From positions 1,488,001 through 1,552,000 of the forward strand of contig NC_020541.1 of NCBI RefSeq assembly GCF_000230695.2: 64,000 bases of DNA. The letters are read 5' to 3'. Position numbers and translations under genes: made by a program. Below, piece after piece: positions 9,103 through 16,373 of this stretch. Source of the stretch: Rhodanobacter denitrificans. Lineage in GTDB: Bacteria; Pseudomonadota; Gammaproteobacteria; Xanthomonadales; Rhodanobacteraceae. The notes below the pieces were generated by a model, which was not told where the DNA came from, ran no database searches, and worked only from the letters and a program-made list of their open reading frames with translations. Within the stretch, counting starts at the first letter, position 1. Each line of letters starts with the position of its first letter.

Positions 9103-10866
9103 ATGTGGGAGCAGGCCGTGCAGTGGTTGACGAATCCTCGATTGACAGATTCTTTGGAAGCGCCCGCCGGCGCTGATATCTGCCCGCGCGGCGGCCGGTG
9201 GAATCGCCACTTCCGGCATCGCACGTTGCTGTGCCTGGCTGCTCTTGCGGTTCTCGGGTTATCGGTGTCGGTTGCCACACCAGTCCGCATCGACAGTGGC
9301 CTGGTCGAGGGTATGCAGGTGAACGGTGTAACTGTGTTCAAGGGCATACCTTTCGCAGCGCCACCCATCGGGCCGTTGCGATGGCGTGCTCCTCAAGCGC
9401 CTGCGGCATGGACAGGCATCAGATCGGCCAACCAGTTCGCACCGATCTGCATGCAACACGGCTCCTATCCCGAAGACGCGCCACCGGAACCCATGAGCGA
9501 GGACTGTTTGTACCTCAATATCTGGGTACCGCCACATGTAACAGGCGATCCCCTGCCGGTCATGGTGTGGATATATGGCGGCGGTTTGATGAATGGTTCG
9601 GCGTCGACACCGCTGTACGCGGGCGACATGCTCGCGCGCAAGGGCGTCATCGTGGTCACCGCCAACTATCGGCTCGGCGTGCTGGGATTTCTGGCGCATC
9701 CCGGTCTGAGTCGCGAATCACCACAACGGGTGTCTGGAAACTATGGCCTGCTCGACCAACTCGCGGCATTGCGCTGGGTGCAGCGCAATATCGGCGCGTT
9801 CGGCGGCGATGCTGCACGTGTGACCGTGTTCGGACAGTCGTCGGGTTCGATTTCGATCAGCGCGTTGACGACCTCGCCGCTGGCCAAGGGCCTGTTTCAG
9901 CGCGCCATCGGCGAGAGCGGCGGGTTGTTCGAACCGATAGAGCTGGCTTCCGATTTCAAGTTGATCGATGCCGAACAGGCCGGTAGAGCGTTTCTTGCCC
10001 GGAGCGGTGCACGTACCTTGCAGGATCTGCGTGCGATGCGAGCGGAGGAGGTGATCAAGACTCGTTTCAATCCGCACCTTGTCATCGATGGCTACGCTTT
10101 GCCACAAGCCCCGTACGACGCTTACCGCGAAGGCCGACAGAACGATGTTGATCTCCTGGTAGGCTCAAACGCGCGCGAAGGCCAACTGTTTCTCGTCAAC
10201 CGAACGATTACGGCCGCCAATCTTGACGAGGTACTCGATAGCGACTTCTCCCATCCGATTGTCTCGTTGATTGGCCCCGGGTCAATGGCCAACGACCAGC
10301 AAGCGCGCTCGGCCTTCGTGAAGTTTGAGGGCGAAATGCGGTTCGGTTGGGACATGTGGGCATGGGCGCGCCTGCAAGCCGATGCAGGAAAACGCCGTGT
10401 ATTCCTCTACCGATTCACGAAGAGTTCGCCTTATGGTGTTGACGACAAATACTACGGTTGGGGTGCCAGCCATGGCATGGAGATGCCTTATGTATTTGAC
10501 CATCTTGATCAGCAGAGATTGCCGTGGACGCCGGCGGATCGTCGGCTTGCGCTCGCTATGTCGACGTACTGGACCAATTTCGCGAAATCCGGCGATCCCA
10601 ATGGGGCAGGGTTGCCGGTCTGGCCACCATTCACTACGCCGAATTCGCAAGCAATGCTGTTGGGCGAAGCGATCGCGTCAGGACCCATTCCAGATGTAAC
10701 CGATCTACGACGTATAGATCGCCTATATGGGACAGCACGTTTCGTAGCGCATCACGCCTATTTACTCTTCGCAGTGACAGCATTGGGCGTGCTGGCTTTG
10801 ATCGTGGGTATTGTCAGGTTTGTTCGCAAGCGATACCGACGGTTATCAAAAGAAGTAAGTACGTAA
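9103..10866 (+). CDS. Carboxylesterase type B with N- and C-terminal membrane segments
   Basis: An alpha/beta-hydrolase of the carboxylesterase/PnbA family, about 587 residues. The N-terminal segment LLCLAALAVLGLSVSVA near residue 45 looks like a signal or anchor. The nucleophile elbow is GQSSGS rather than the usual GESAG, and the catalytic His is in GWGASHGMEMPYVF near residue 455. A C-terminal hydrophobic helix (LLFAVTALGVLALIVGIV) followed by KRYRR suggests anchoring with the catalytic domain outside. Substrate unknown. The start is uncertain: ATG 9103 is used here, but a TTG at 9088 is possible. Divergent from the LytTR regulator and, like it, lower in G+C than its neighbours. Confidence 0.8.
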   Translation: MWEQAVQWLTNPRLTDSLEAPAGADICPRGGRWNRHFRHRTLLCLAALAVLGLSVSVATPVRIDSGLVEGMQVNGVTVFKGIPFAAPPIGPLRWRAPQAPAAWTGIRSANQFAPICMQHGSYPEDAPPEPMSEDCLYLNIWVPPHVTGDPLPVMVWIYGGGLMNGSASTPLYAGDMLARKGVIVVTANYRLGVLGFLAHPGLSRESPQRVSGNYGLLDQLAALRWVQRNIGAFGGDAARVTVFGQSSGSISISALTTSPLAKGLFQRAIGESGGLFEPIELASDFKLIDAEQAGRAFLARSGARTLQDLRAMRAEEVIKTRFNPHLVIDGYALPQAPYDAYREGRQNDVDLLVGSNAREGQLFLVNRTITAANLDEVLDSDFSHPIVSLIGPGSMANDQQARSAFVKFEGEMRFGWDMWAWARLQADAGKRRVFLYRFTKSSPYGVDDKYYGWGASHGMEMPYVFDHLDQQRLPWTPADRRLALAMSTYWTNFAKSGDPNGAGLPVWPPFTTPNSQAMLLGEAIASGPIPDVTDLRRIDRLYGTARFVAHHAYLLFAVTALGVLALIVGIVRFVRKRYRRLSKEVST

Positions 10867-10961
10867 GCTATGCAGCCAGTGAACGTTGCCTTCTGTTGCA
10901 AGTGGCGTCGATGGCTACTCGCGTGTACGTGTCTCTGGTGGTTTAGATATTCTCGGGAGGG

Positions 10962-11972
10962 CTACTGCGCTACCGCCGTTGTGCTGGCTGGCGCCGGCGT
11001 TGCCGGCTTGAACGGCAGCGCCGGCCCGGGCGTGGTGCCCTTGCGCCACAACGCCAGTTGCCCGGCGATGCCGCTGCCGATGTCGATCTGCGGCTCGGAA
11101 GGAGTGAGCTTGTCCTGCTGTTCCCACCGGCGGATCTCGCCGCTGGCCCGCTTGAAGGCGTCCGCGAAATCGTCGGTGCGGTTCAGCGCATCGACCAGCC
11201 AGGCCTTGCCGAAGTAGGTGATGTCCGAGTCGCTGCCGCAGCCGAACGAGCTGCGGTCGGCGCGGGCGGCGGTGAGCACCAGGGTGCCGGGGCCGCTCAG
11301 CGGCGGGATGAAGCCGCCGGAGTAGCAGGCGTTGACCACGACCACCTTCCACTTGAACGGGTGCATCGCCAGGATGTCGGCCAGGTCGATGGCGCCGATC
11401 TGGTCCAGCGGCAGCGGGTCCATGTCGAGCAGCAGGTTGTGTTCCTCGTCGCCGTGGCTGGTGAGGTACAGCAGGAGGATGTCCTGGTCCGGCTGCATCG
11501 TCTTGCCCAGGCCCTCGAGCGCGGTTTCCAGGTTGCTCCAGCTGGCCAGCGGACGGGTGGCGAGCGTGGCCGGGTTGTTCTCCAGCACCAGGCTGTGGGC
11601 GCTGGCGCCGAAGCGCTGCGCGAACAGCTGCGCGGCGTACTCGGCCTCGTTGCGGAACACGTCCTCGGCACCGTCGCCGGCGAAGGCCACCAGGTAGAGG
11701 TTCGGCTTGCCGGGCACGCGCGGACCGAGCCCGGCCAGCGCCTCGCGCATCATCCGCGGCTGCGCGTACAGGACCTGCTCCGGGGTCGGCCCCTGCCCGG
11801 GCCAGTTGTCGGGCGCGATGTCGACGTCGGATCCCGCGAGCTCCTCCACGCTGGCGGATGTCACCGGCGCGAGGTGGCCGGCGGCTGCCGGTACCGACCG
11901 GTGGCCTGGCCACCAGAGGGCCAGCAGCACGCCGGCGGCGAATGCGAACAGGGTGGTCAGGGCGTGGCGCAT
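10962..11972 (-). CDS. Secreted C13 (legumain/caspase-fold) family peptidase-like protein
   Basis: A 336-residue protein starting with a signal peptide or anchor (LTTLFAFAAGVLLALWW). The catalytic dyad of clan CD is visible: His in LLYLTSHGDEEHNLLLD and Cys in VVVNACYSGGFIPPL. Also typical is the TAARADRSSFGCGSDSD segment after the Cys. The family is known from bacterial proteins annotated as peptidase C13, with few characterised members. Location is probably periplasmic. It is adjacent to mtnC on the same strand (19-nt gap) but no functional link to methionine salvage is obvious. The Pro/Ala-rich C-terminal tail is likely disordered. Confidence 0.8.
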   Translation of the reverse strand: MRHALTTLFAFAAGVLLALWWPGHRSVPAAAGHLAPVTSASVEELAGSDVDIAPDNWPGQGPTPEQVLYAQPRMMREALAGLGPRVPGKPNLYLVAFAGDGAEDVFRNEAEYAAQLFAQRFGASAHSLVLENNPATLATRPLASWSNLETALEGLGKTMQPDQDILLLYLTSHGDEEHNLLLDMDPLPLDQIGAIDLADILAMHPFKWKVVVVNACYSGGFIPPLSGPGTLVLTAARADRSSFGCGSDSDITYFGKAWLVDALNRTDDFADAFKRASGEIRRWEQQDKLTPSEPQIDIGSGIAGQLALWRKGTTPGPALPFKPATPAPASTTAVAQ

Positions 11973-11991
11973 GGGGAATACGCGTGCGGAT

Positions 11992-12678
11992 TCACGGCGC
12001 GATCGCGTCGAAGTCGCGGTAGACGGTGTGGCGCGGCGAATCAGGCAGGGCCTGCGGCGCGCGCACCAGCCAGCCGGTGTGGAAGCCGGCCGCCTGCGCG
12101 GCGTCGAGTTCCTCCACGATGTCGGACAGGAACAGCAGGTGGCGGGGCTGTTCGCCGATCGCCTCGGCGATGCGCCGGTAGGAGGAGGACTCGCGTTTCG
12201 GGCCGGTTTCGGTGTCGAAGTAGCCGGCGAAAAGCGCGCCCAGGTCGCCCGCCTCGCTGTGGCGGAAGAACAGTTTCTGCGCCGGCACCGAGCCGGAAGA
12301 GTAGACGTACAGGCGCAGCCCGTCGGCGCGCCACTCGCGCAGCCGCGCGGCCACCTCCGGATAGACGTGCGCACGGTAGTCCCCGGCCTCGTAGCCGTCC
12401 TTCCAGATCATGCCCTGCAGCGCCTTCAGCGCGGTGGACTTGCGGTCCTGGTCGATCCACTTGAGCAGCAGCTCGATGATGTCCTGGCGGGTGGCCTCGA
12501 CCAGCCCGGCCTCCCTGGCCGCCTCGTGCAGCCAGTGCTGCACCTCGGGCTTGTCGCCGTGGGTCTCGACGAAGGCCGGCAGCCGCTTGCGCGCGTACGG
12601 AAACAGCACCTCGCGCACGAAGTCGATCGAACTGGTGGTGCCCTCGATATCGGTGACGATGGCGCGGATTTCGATCAT
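11992..12678 (-). CDS. mtnC: Enolase-phosphatase E1 of methionine salvage
   Basis: A HAD-family bifunctional enolase/phosphatase that converts 2,3-diketo-5-methylthiopentyl-1-phosphate to the acireductone. It has 228 residues. IVTDIEGTTSSIDFV carries the catalytic Asp nucleophile (DIEGT), VYSSGSVPAQKL the second HAD motif, and LLFLSDIVEELDAAQAAG the acidic motif. It lies downstream of mtnD in a run mtnB-mtnD-mtnC transcribed on the minus strand. A REP element fills the 50-nt gap to mtnD. MtnA and other salvage enzymes are not in the window. Confidence 0.95.
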   Translation of the reverse strand: MIEIRAIVTDIEGTTSSIDFVREVLFPYARKRLPAFVETHGDKPEVQHWLHEAAREAGLVEATRQDIIELLLKWIDQDRKSTALKALQGMIWKDGYEAGDYRAHVYPEVAARLREWRADGLRLYVYSSGSVPAQKLFFRHSEAGDLGALFAGYFDTETGPKRESSSYRRIAEAIGEQPRHLLFLSDIVEELDAAQAAGFHTGWLVRAPQALPDSPRHTVYRDFDAIAP

Positions 12679-12706
12679 GGCCGTTCAGGATTCGGGTTTC
12701 GGGAAG

Positions 12707-12732
12707 AGCATCGCCCGCGAGCGGGCTCCTAC
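12707..12732. repeat. REP element between mtnD and mtnC
   Basis: A GTAG-headed REP read on the minus strand, with a short stem of GCCCGC (12713-12718) and GCGGGC (12721-12726) around GA, flanked by AGCATC and the CTCCTAC head. The CTA at 12729-12731 is the TAG stop codon of mtnD. It could form an intercistronic hairpin affecting mtnC expression. Confidence 0.75.
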
Positions 12733-13280
12733 ACGGCAGGCGCCATGCGCGGGAAGCGCGAGGCGATGTCGTCGCCGGTGAAGTTGGCCACCCAGCCTTC
12801 CTTGTTGGTGAACAGGCGGATCGCCACGAAGTAGGGCGCCTCGCCCATGTCGAACCAGTGCCGGGTGCCGTCGGGCACGCCGATCAGGTCGCCCTGTTCG
12901 CACAGGATGTCGTAGACCTTGCTGCCGAGGTGCAGGGTGAACTGGCCGGAACCGGCGACGAAGAAGCGCACCTCGTCCTCGCTGTGTGTGTGCTCGCTGA
13001 GGAACTTCTGGCGCAGTGCGGCGCGGTCGGGATGGTCCGGGGCGAGGCTGATCACGTCCACCGCCTGGTAGCCTTCCTCGCCTATCAACCGGTCGATGTC
13101 GTCGCGATAGGCGGCGATCACCTCGTCCTGGCTGGCGCCCGGGACGATCGGCTGGCTCGCGGCCCATTGCTCGAAGCGGACACCGGCCCGGGCGAGCTCG
13201 GCGGCGATCGCCGCGTGCTCGTCGATCACCGTCAGCGGCGATTGCGGTCGGGTTTCGTCGAAGATGCGCAGGCGGCTCAT
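12729..13280 (-). CDS. mtnD: Acireductone dioxygenase
   Basis: A cupin-fold metalloenzyme that oxidises the acireductone to 2-keto-4-methylthiobutyrate and formate (Fe form). It has 183 residues. The metal ligands lie in EHTHSEDEVRFF (two His and Glu) near residue 94 and a further His in PDGTRHWFDMGEAPYF near residue 140. The start overlaps the mtnB stop (ATGA), implying coupling. The TAG stop lies inside the adjacent REP element. Confidence 0.95.
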   Translation of the reverse strand: MSRLRIFDETRPQSPLTVIDEHAAIAAELARAGVRFEQWAASQPIVPGASQDEVIAAYRDDIDRLIGEEGYQAVDVISLAPDHPDRAALRQKFLSEHTHSEDEVRFFVAGSGQFTLHLGSKVYDILCEQGDLIGVPDGTRHWFDMGEAPYFVAIRLFTNKEGWVANFTGDDIASRFPRMAPAV

Positions 13281-13927
13281 GATGCCCTCAGTCTCTTCAG
13301 GTCAAGTTCGCAGCCGAGCAGGAACTCCAGCGCTTCCAGGTGGCGCCGGGTCTCGGCCATGTCGTGGCCCCAGGTGTAGATGCCGTGGCCGTCGATCAGG
13401 TAGGCAGCGAGCGGCTTGCCGGCGTCCAGCCAGGCGTCGATGCGCGCCACCAGCTCGGGCATGTGCTGGGTATTCGGGAACACCGGAATCTCCAACACGC
13501 TTTCGTGGCTGTGGTAGCCGGCGATCGCCTTCTGCAGTTCCCAACCCTGCAGGCGCATCACGCCGTCGGCGGCGAACAGGCGCGAGGCCACGCTCTGCAC
13601 GCGCGAGTGGGTATGCAGCACCACGTTCACTTCCGGCCAGCGCCGGTAGATCTGGGTGTGCAAAGCCGTTTCGGCGCTGGGGCGGGCGTCGGTGCCCACC
13701 GGATGACCGTCCGGGTCGATCAGCATGATGTCGCCGCGGCCCAGTCGGCCCTTGTGCTTGCCCGAGACGGTGATCGCCGCGTGGCCAGCGTCGACCCGCA
13801 TGGAGAAATTGCTGCTGGTGGCTGGCGTCCAGCCCAGCGCCGACAGCTCGCGTGCGGCGTCGACGATGGCGTCGGCGCAGCGTTCGAATACGCTGGCGGG
13901 GATCGCGGCTGGCAGGGTCTGGCTCAT
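13277..13927 (-). CDS. mtnB: Methylthioribulose-1-phosphate dehydratase
   Basis: A class II aldolase-family zinc enzyme that dehydrates methylthioribulose-1-phosphate. It has 216 residues. GWTPATSSNFSMRVD near the N-terminus binds phosphate, and zinc ligands appear in LHTHSRVQSV and YLIDGHGIYTWG. The Met at 13927 gives a normal-length product; an extension to 13999 would read across the palindrome and predicted -10. First gene of the mtnB-mtnD-mtnC run. No SD is seen; the bases just before the start form a perfect palindrome. Confidence 0.93.
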   Translation of the reverse strand: MSQTLPAAIPASVFERCADAIVDAARELSALGWTPATSSNFSMRVDAGHAAITVSGKHKGRLGRGDIMLIDPDGHPVGTDARPSAETALHTQIYRRWPEVNVVLHTHSRVQSVASRLFAADGVMRLQGWELQKAIAGYHSHESVLEIPVFPNTQHMPELVARIDAWLDAGKPLAAYLIDGHGIYTWGHDMAETRRHLEALEFLLGCELDLKRLRAS

Positions 13928-13931
13928 GCGG

Positions 13932-13960
13932 TTTGGACGTCCAAATGAGCGTGGACTATA
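13932..13960 (-). promoter_or_regulatory. Perfect palindrome and -10 element at the mtnB start
   Basis: TTTGGACGTCCAAA (13932-13945) is a perfect 14-bp palindrome four nucleotides upstream of the mtnB ATG on the minus strand. A TATAGT hexamer (13955-13960, read on the minus strand) would place the transcription start inside or next to it. A repressor bound there would block initiation. The core GGACGTCC resembles, but is not identical to, the AGACGTCT met box of MetJ. No good -35 was found. Confidence 0.5.
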
Positions 13961-14092
13961 CCATGCGCTGCTGTGCGATCGGGCTGTAATGAGAGCCATT
14001 CTCGCAAGTCAGGAAGGATTGGGACGGTGCGCGTACCATCGGCGAGGATCCGGCGCAGGGTGTGCCGGACAGATTCCGACGGAGGCTTGCCC

Positions 14093-14425
14093 ATGTCGAA
14101 AGAACAAGATATCGAATCACGTCGCCGGTTCCTCAAGGTGGCTGCCGGCACCACCGCCGCTGCCGTGGTCATCGGCAGCCTGCCGCGCTTTGCGCGGGCG
14201 GCGGATCTGCCGGCACTGAGCGAGTCGGATCCGACCGCGAAGGCGCTGGGCTACGTGGAGGATGCCACCAAGACCGCCAACGCGAAGCACAAGGCTGGCG
14301 ACGACTGCACCAATTGCCAGTTCTACACTGGCGGCCCCACCGGTCGCGGCCCCTGCCAGTTGTTCCCGGGCAAGTCGGTGAACGCGAAGGGTTGGTGCGT
14401 TTCGCACACGCCGAAGAAAGCCTGA
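14093..14425 (+). CDS. High-potential iron-sulfur protein (HiPIP), Tat-exported
   Basis: A 110-residue precursor of a periplasmic [4Fe-4S] electron carrier. A twin-arginine signal (SRRRFLKVAAG, residues 9-19) and a hydrophobic stretch lead to a likely cleavage after FARA (residue 36). The four cluster cysteines are C72, C75, C88 and C102 (DDCTNCQFYTG, GPCQLFPG, GWCVS), the spacing of the family. The cofactor-loaded protein is expected to need Tat export, consistent with the signal. The ATG at 14093 follows GGAGGCTTGCCC. A strong terminator follows, so it is probably monocistronic. Confidence 0.95.
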   Translation: MSKEQDIESRRRFLKVAAGTTAAAVVIGSLPRFARAADLPALSESDPTAKALGYVEDATKTANAKHKAGDDCTNCQFYTGGPTGRGPCQLFPGKSVNAKGWCVSHTPKKA

Positions 14426-14452
14426 TCGCATCCATCCAGAAGCTTGCATCGG

Positions 14453-14477
14453 AAGGCCGGCGATACGCCGGCCTTTT
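14453..14477 (+). terminator. Rho-independent terminator after the HiPIP gene
   Basis: A 9-bp perfect stem, AAGGCCGGC (14453-14461) and GCCGGCCTT (14467-14475), with a five-base loop is followed by TTTT (14474-14477, partly in the stem) and CGTTTC. It lies 28 nt after the HiPIP stop codon. Confidence 0.85.
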
Positions 14478-14814
14478 CGTTTCTGCGGCCGGGGAAGTGC
14501 CGTGCGGGCAAAAGTGCGGCCCGGACACACCAGGCTGAGGAGCTACTCACCTGACGCGCCGAGCCGCGATCCGGGGGCCCACTGCCAAGTGATCAACCCG
14601 CGGACTGAGGATGATACTCCCGAGTTCGCCGAATGGGCGATCGGCCCGGTGATTCTTGTTGGAAAATTCTCGTTAATCCATTGAAACAAAAGGGAATATT
14701 TAAGCTTCCCTGGAATTTTTCGAGAATCTGTTGCATATCGCCAGATCGTTGCCATTCGCGGCATTTCGGCGATTTTCACAGAAAATGCTGGTTTTCTGAC
14801 GCTATTTGGCGAAC
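14478..14814. other. Intergenic stretch between convergent genes, with an AT-rich core
   Basis: No gene is supported. Positions about 14650-14800 are markedly A+T rich compared with the surroundings. A 7-bp hairpin, CAGAAAA (14779-14785) and TTTTCTG (14792-14798), lies 17 nt after the permease stop as read on the minus strand and may be its weak terminator. Confidence 0.4.
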
Positions 14815-16299
14815 TTACGCATCGGTCGAGGAGGCGTCCGCTACGGGGCTGCGCAGGTGGCTGTGCCGGTTGCCGTAGCTGAAATAGATCACCAGCCCGA
14901 GCAGGGTCCAGACGATCATCAGCGACCAGTTGTACCAGGCCATGGTGGACAGCAGGGCGAGGCAGCTGAGGATGCCGAGCGTGCAGATCACCGGCGCGAA
15001 CGGCACCCGGAACGTGCGTGGCAGTTCCGGCCGGGTATGCCGCAGGATCCACACGCCGGCGCAAACCGCCATGAACGCGATCAGCGTGCCCATCGACACC
15101 AGGTCGCCCAGCACGTCCAGCGGAAAGATCGCGGCGAGCAGGGCGATGCCGGCGCCGGTGATCAGCGTGTTGAGGTGCGGCGTGCGGTAGCGCGGGTGGA
15201 TGCGGGTGAACACCTTCGGCAGCATGCCGTCACGGCCCATGATCATGAAGATGCGCGGCTGCGCGATGATCATCACCAGCACCACCGATGACAGCCCCAG
15301 CAGCGCGCCGACCTCCACCAGCCAGCGCAGCCATTCCAGTTGCGGGTGCCCGTGCAGGGCGGTCACCACCGGCTCGTCGGTGCCGAGCAGGGTGTATGAA
15401 GTCAGTCCGGTCATCACCGCGGCCATCGCGATGTACAGCACGGTGCAGACCGCCAGCGAGGCGAGGATGCCGATCGGCAGGTCGCGCTGCGGGTTGCGCG
15501 ACTCCTGCGCCGCGACCGAGGTTGCCTCGAAGCCGATGTAGGCGAAGAACACCATCGCCGCGCCGCGCAGCACGCCACCCCAGCCGTATTTGTAATGGCC
15601 CTGCGACTCCGGTACGAACGGGTGCCAGTTGGACGGGTCGACGTAGCGCCAGCCGACCACGATCACCAGGGTGATCAGGCCGACCTTGAGCGCCACCATC
15701 GCGGCATTCGCCAGGCTCGACTCGCGGATGCCCACGTAGCAGATCCAGGTGAGCAGCAGGATCAGCACCACCGCCGGCAGGTTGAACAGCGCGCCGGTGG
15801 CGACCAGCTGGTGGTCGGCGGTAAAGGCCAGCGGCGCATTGGTCAGTGCCGCGGGCAGGCTCAGGTCCATGTTGAAGGTGCTGCCGATATGCTGGAGCAG
15901 GCTGAGGAAATAGCCGGTCCAGCTCACCGCCACCGCGGAGGCCGACACGCCGTACTCCAGCACCAGGTTCCAGCCGATGAACCATGCCATCAGCTCGCCC
16001 AGCGTGGCGTAGGCGTACGAGTAGGCGCTGCCGGATACCGGGATCAGCGTGGCAAACTCGGCGTAGCACAGCGCGGTGAACGTGCTGCAGATCGCCGCCA
16101 GGATGAACGACAGGATCACCGCCGGACCGGCATGGTCGGCCGCGGCCTGTCCGGTGATCACGAAGATGCCGCCACCGATTACCGCACCGATGCCCAGCGC
16201 GGTCAGCCCCCAGGGGCCGAGCGTGCGGCGCAGGGTAGGCCCGTGCGTGTCGTCGGGCTCGTTGAAATCGGTCTTGCGGGCGAGCAGTTGCTTGAGCAT
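14815..16299 (-). CDS. APC-superfamily amino-acid permease (cationic amino acid transporter type)
   Basis: A 494-residue inner-membrane transporter with about twelve to fourteen hydrophobic helices. Family features are LGIGAVIGGGIFVITGQAA in helix 1, CYAEFATLIPVSGSAYSYAY in helices 2-3, and FFAYIGFEATSVAAQESRNP in the helix 6-7 region. Substrate cannot be assigned from sequence. It lies downstream of a second permease of the same length and family on the same strand, with a 74-nt gap holding a strong hairpin. Tandem duplication followed by divergence is likely. Confidence 0.9.
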   Translation of the reverse strand: MLKQLLARKTDFNEPDDTHGPTLRRTLGPWGLTALGIGAVIGGGIFVITGQAAADHAGPAVILSFILAAICSTFTALCYAEFATLIPVSGSAYSYAYATLGELMAWFIGWNLVLEYGVSASAVAVSWTGYFLSLLQHIGSTFNMDLSLPAALTNAPLAFTADHQLVATGALFNLPAVVLILLLTWICYVGIRESSLANAAMVALKVGLITLVIVVGWRYVDPSNWHPFVPESQGHYKYGWGGVLRGAAMVFFAYIGFEATSVAAQESRNPQRDLPIGILASLAVCTVLYIAMAAVMTGLTSYTLLGTDEPVVTALHGHPQLEWLRWLVEVGALLGLSSVVLVMIIAQPRIFMIMGRDGMLPKVFTRIHPRYRTPHLNTLITGAGIALLAAIFPLDVLGDLVSMGTLIAFMAVCAGVWILRHTRPELPRTFRVPFAPVICTLGILSCLALLSTMAWYNWSLMIVWTLLGLVIYFSYGNRHSHLRSPVADASSTDA

Positions 16300-16317
16300 G
16301 AGGCTTCCGGACGTGAG

Positions 16318-16343
16318 GCCGGCACGACGTGGGTCGTGCCGGC
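16318..16343. repeat. Perfect hairpin between the two permease genes
   Basis: GCCGGCACGAC (16318-16328) and GTCGTGCCGGC (16333-16343) form an 11-bp perfect stem with loop GTGG. No T run follows on the minus strand, so it may attenuate or stabilise rather than terminate the message between the tandem permeases. Confidence 0.6.
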
Positions 16344-16373
16344 GGCATGGCGATCAGCGTGCGTGGGGCAGGA

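Noticed and set aside
13928..14092. SAM-responsive riboswitch upstream of mtnB
   Set aside because: The leader is too short and contains only the 14-bp palindrome; no riboswitch-like multi-helix layout is seen.
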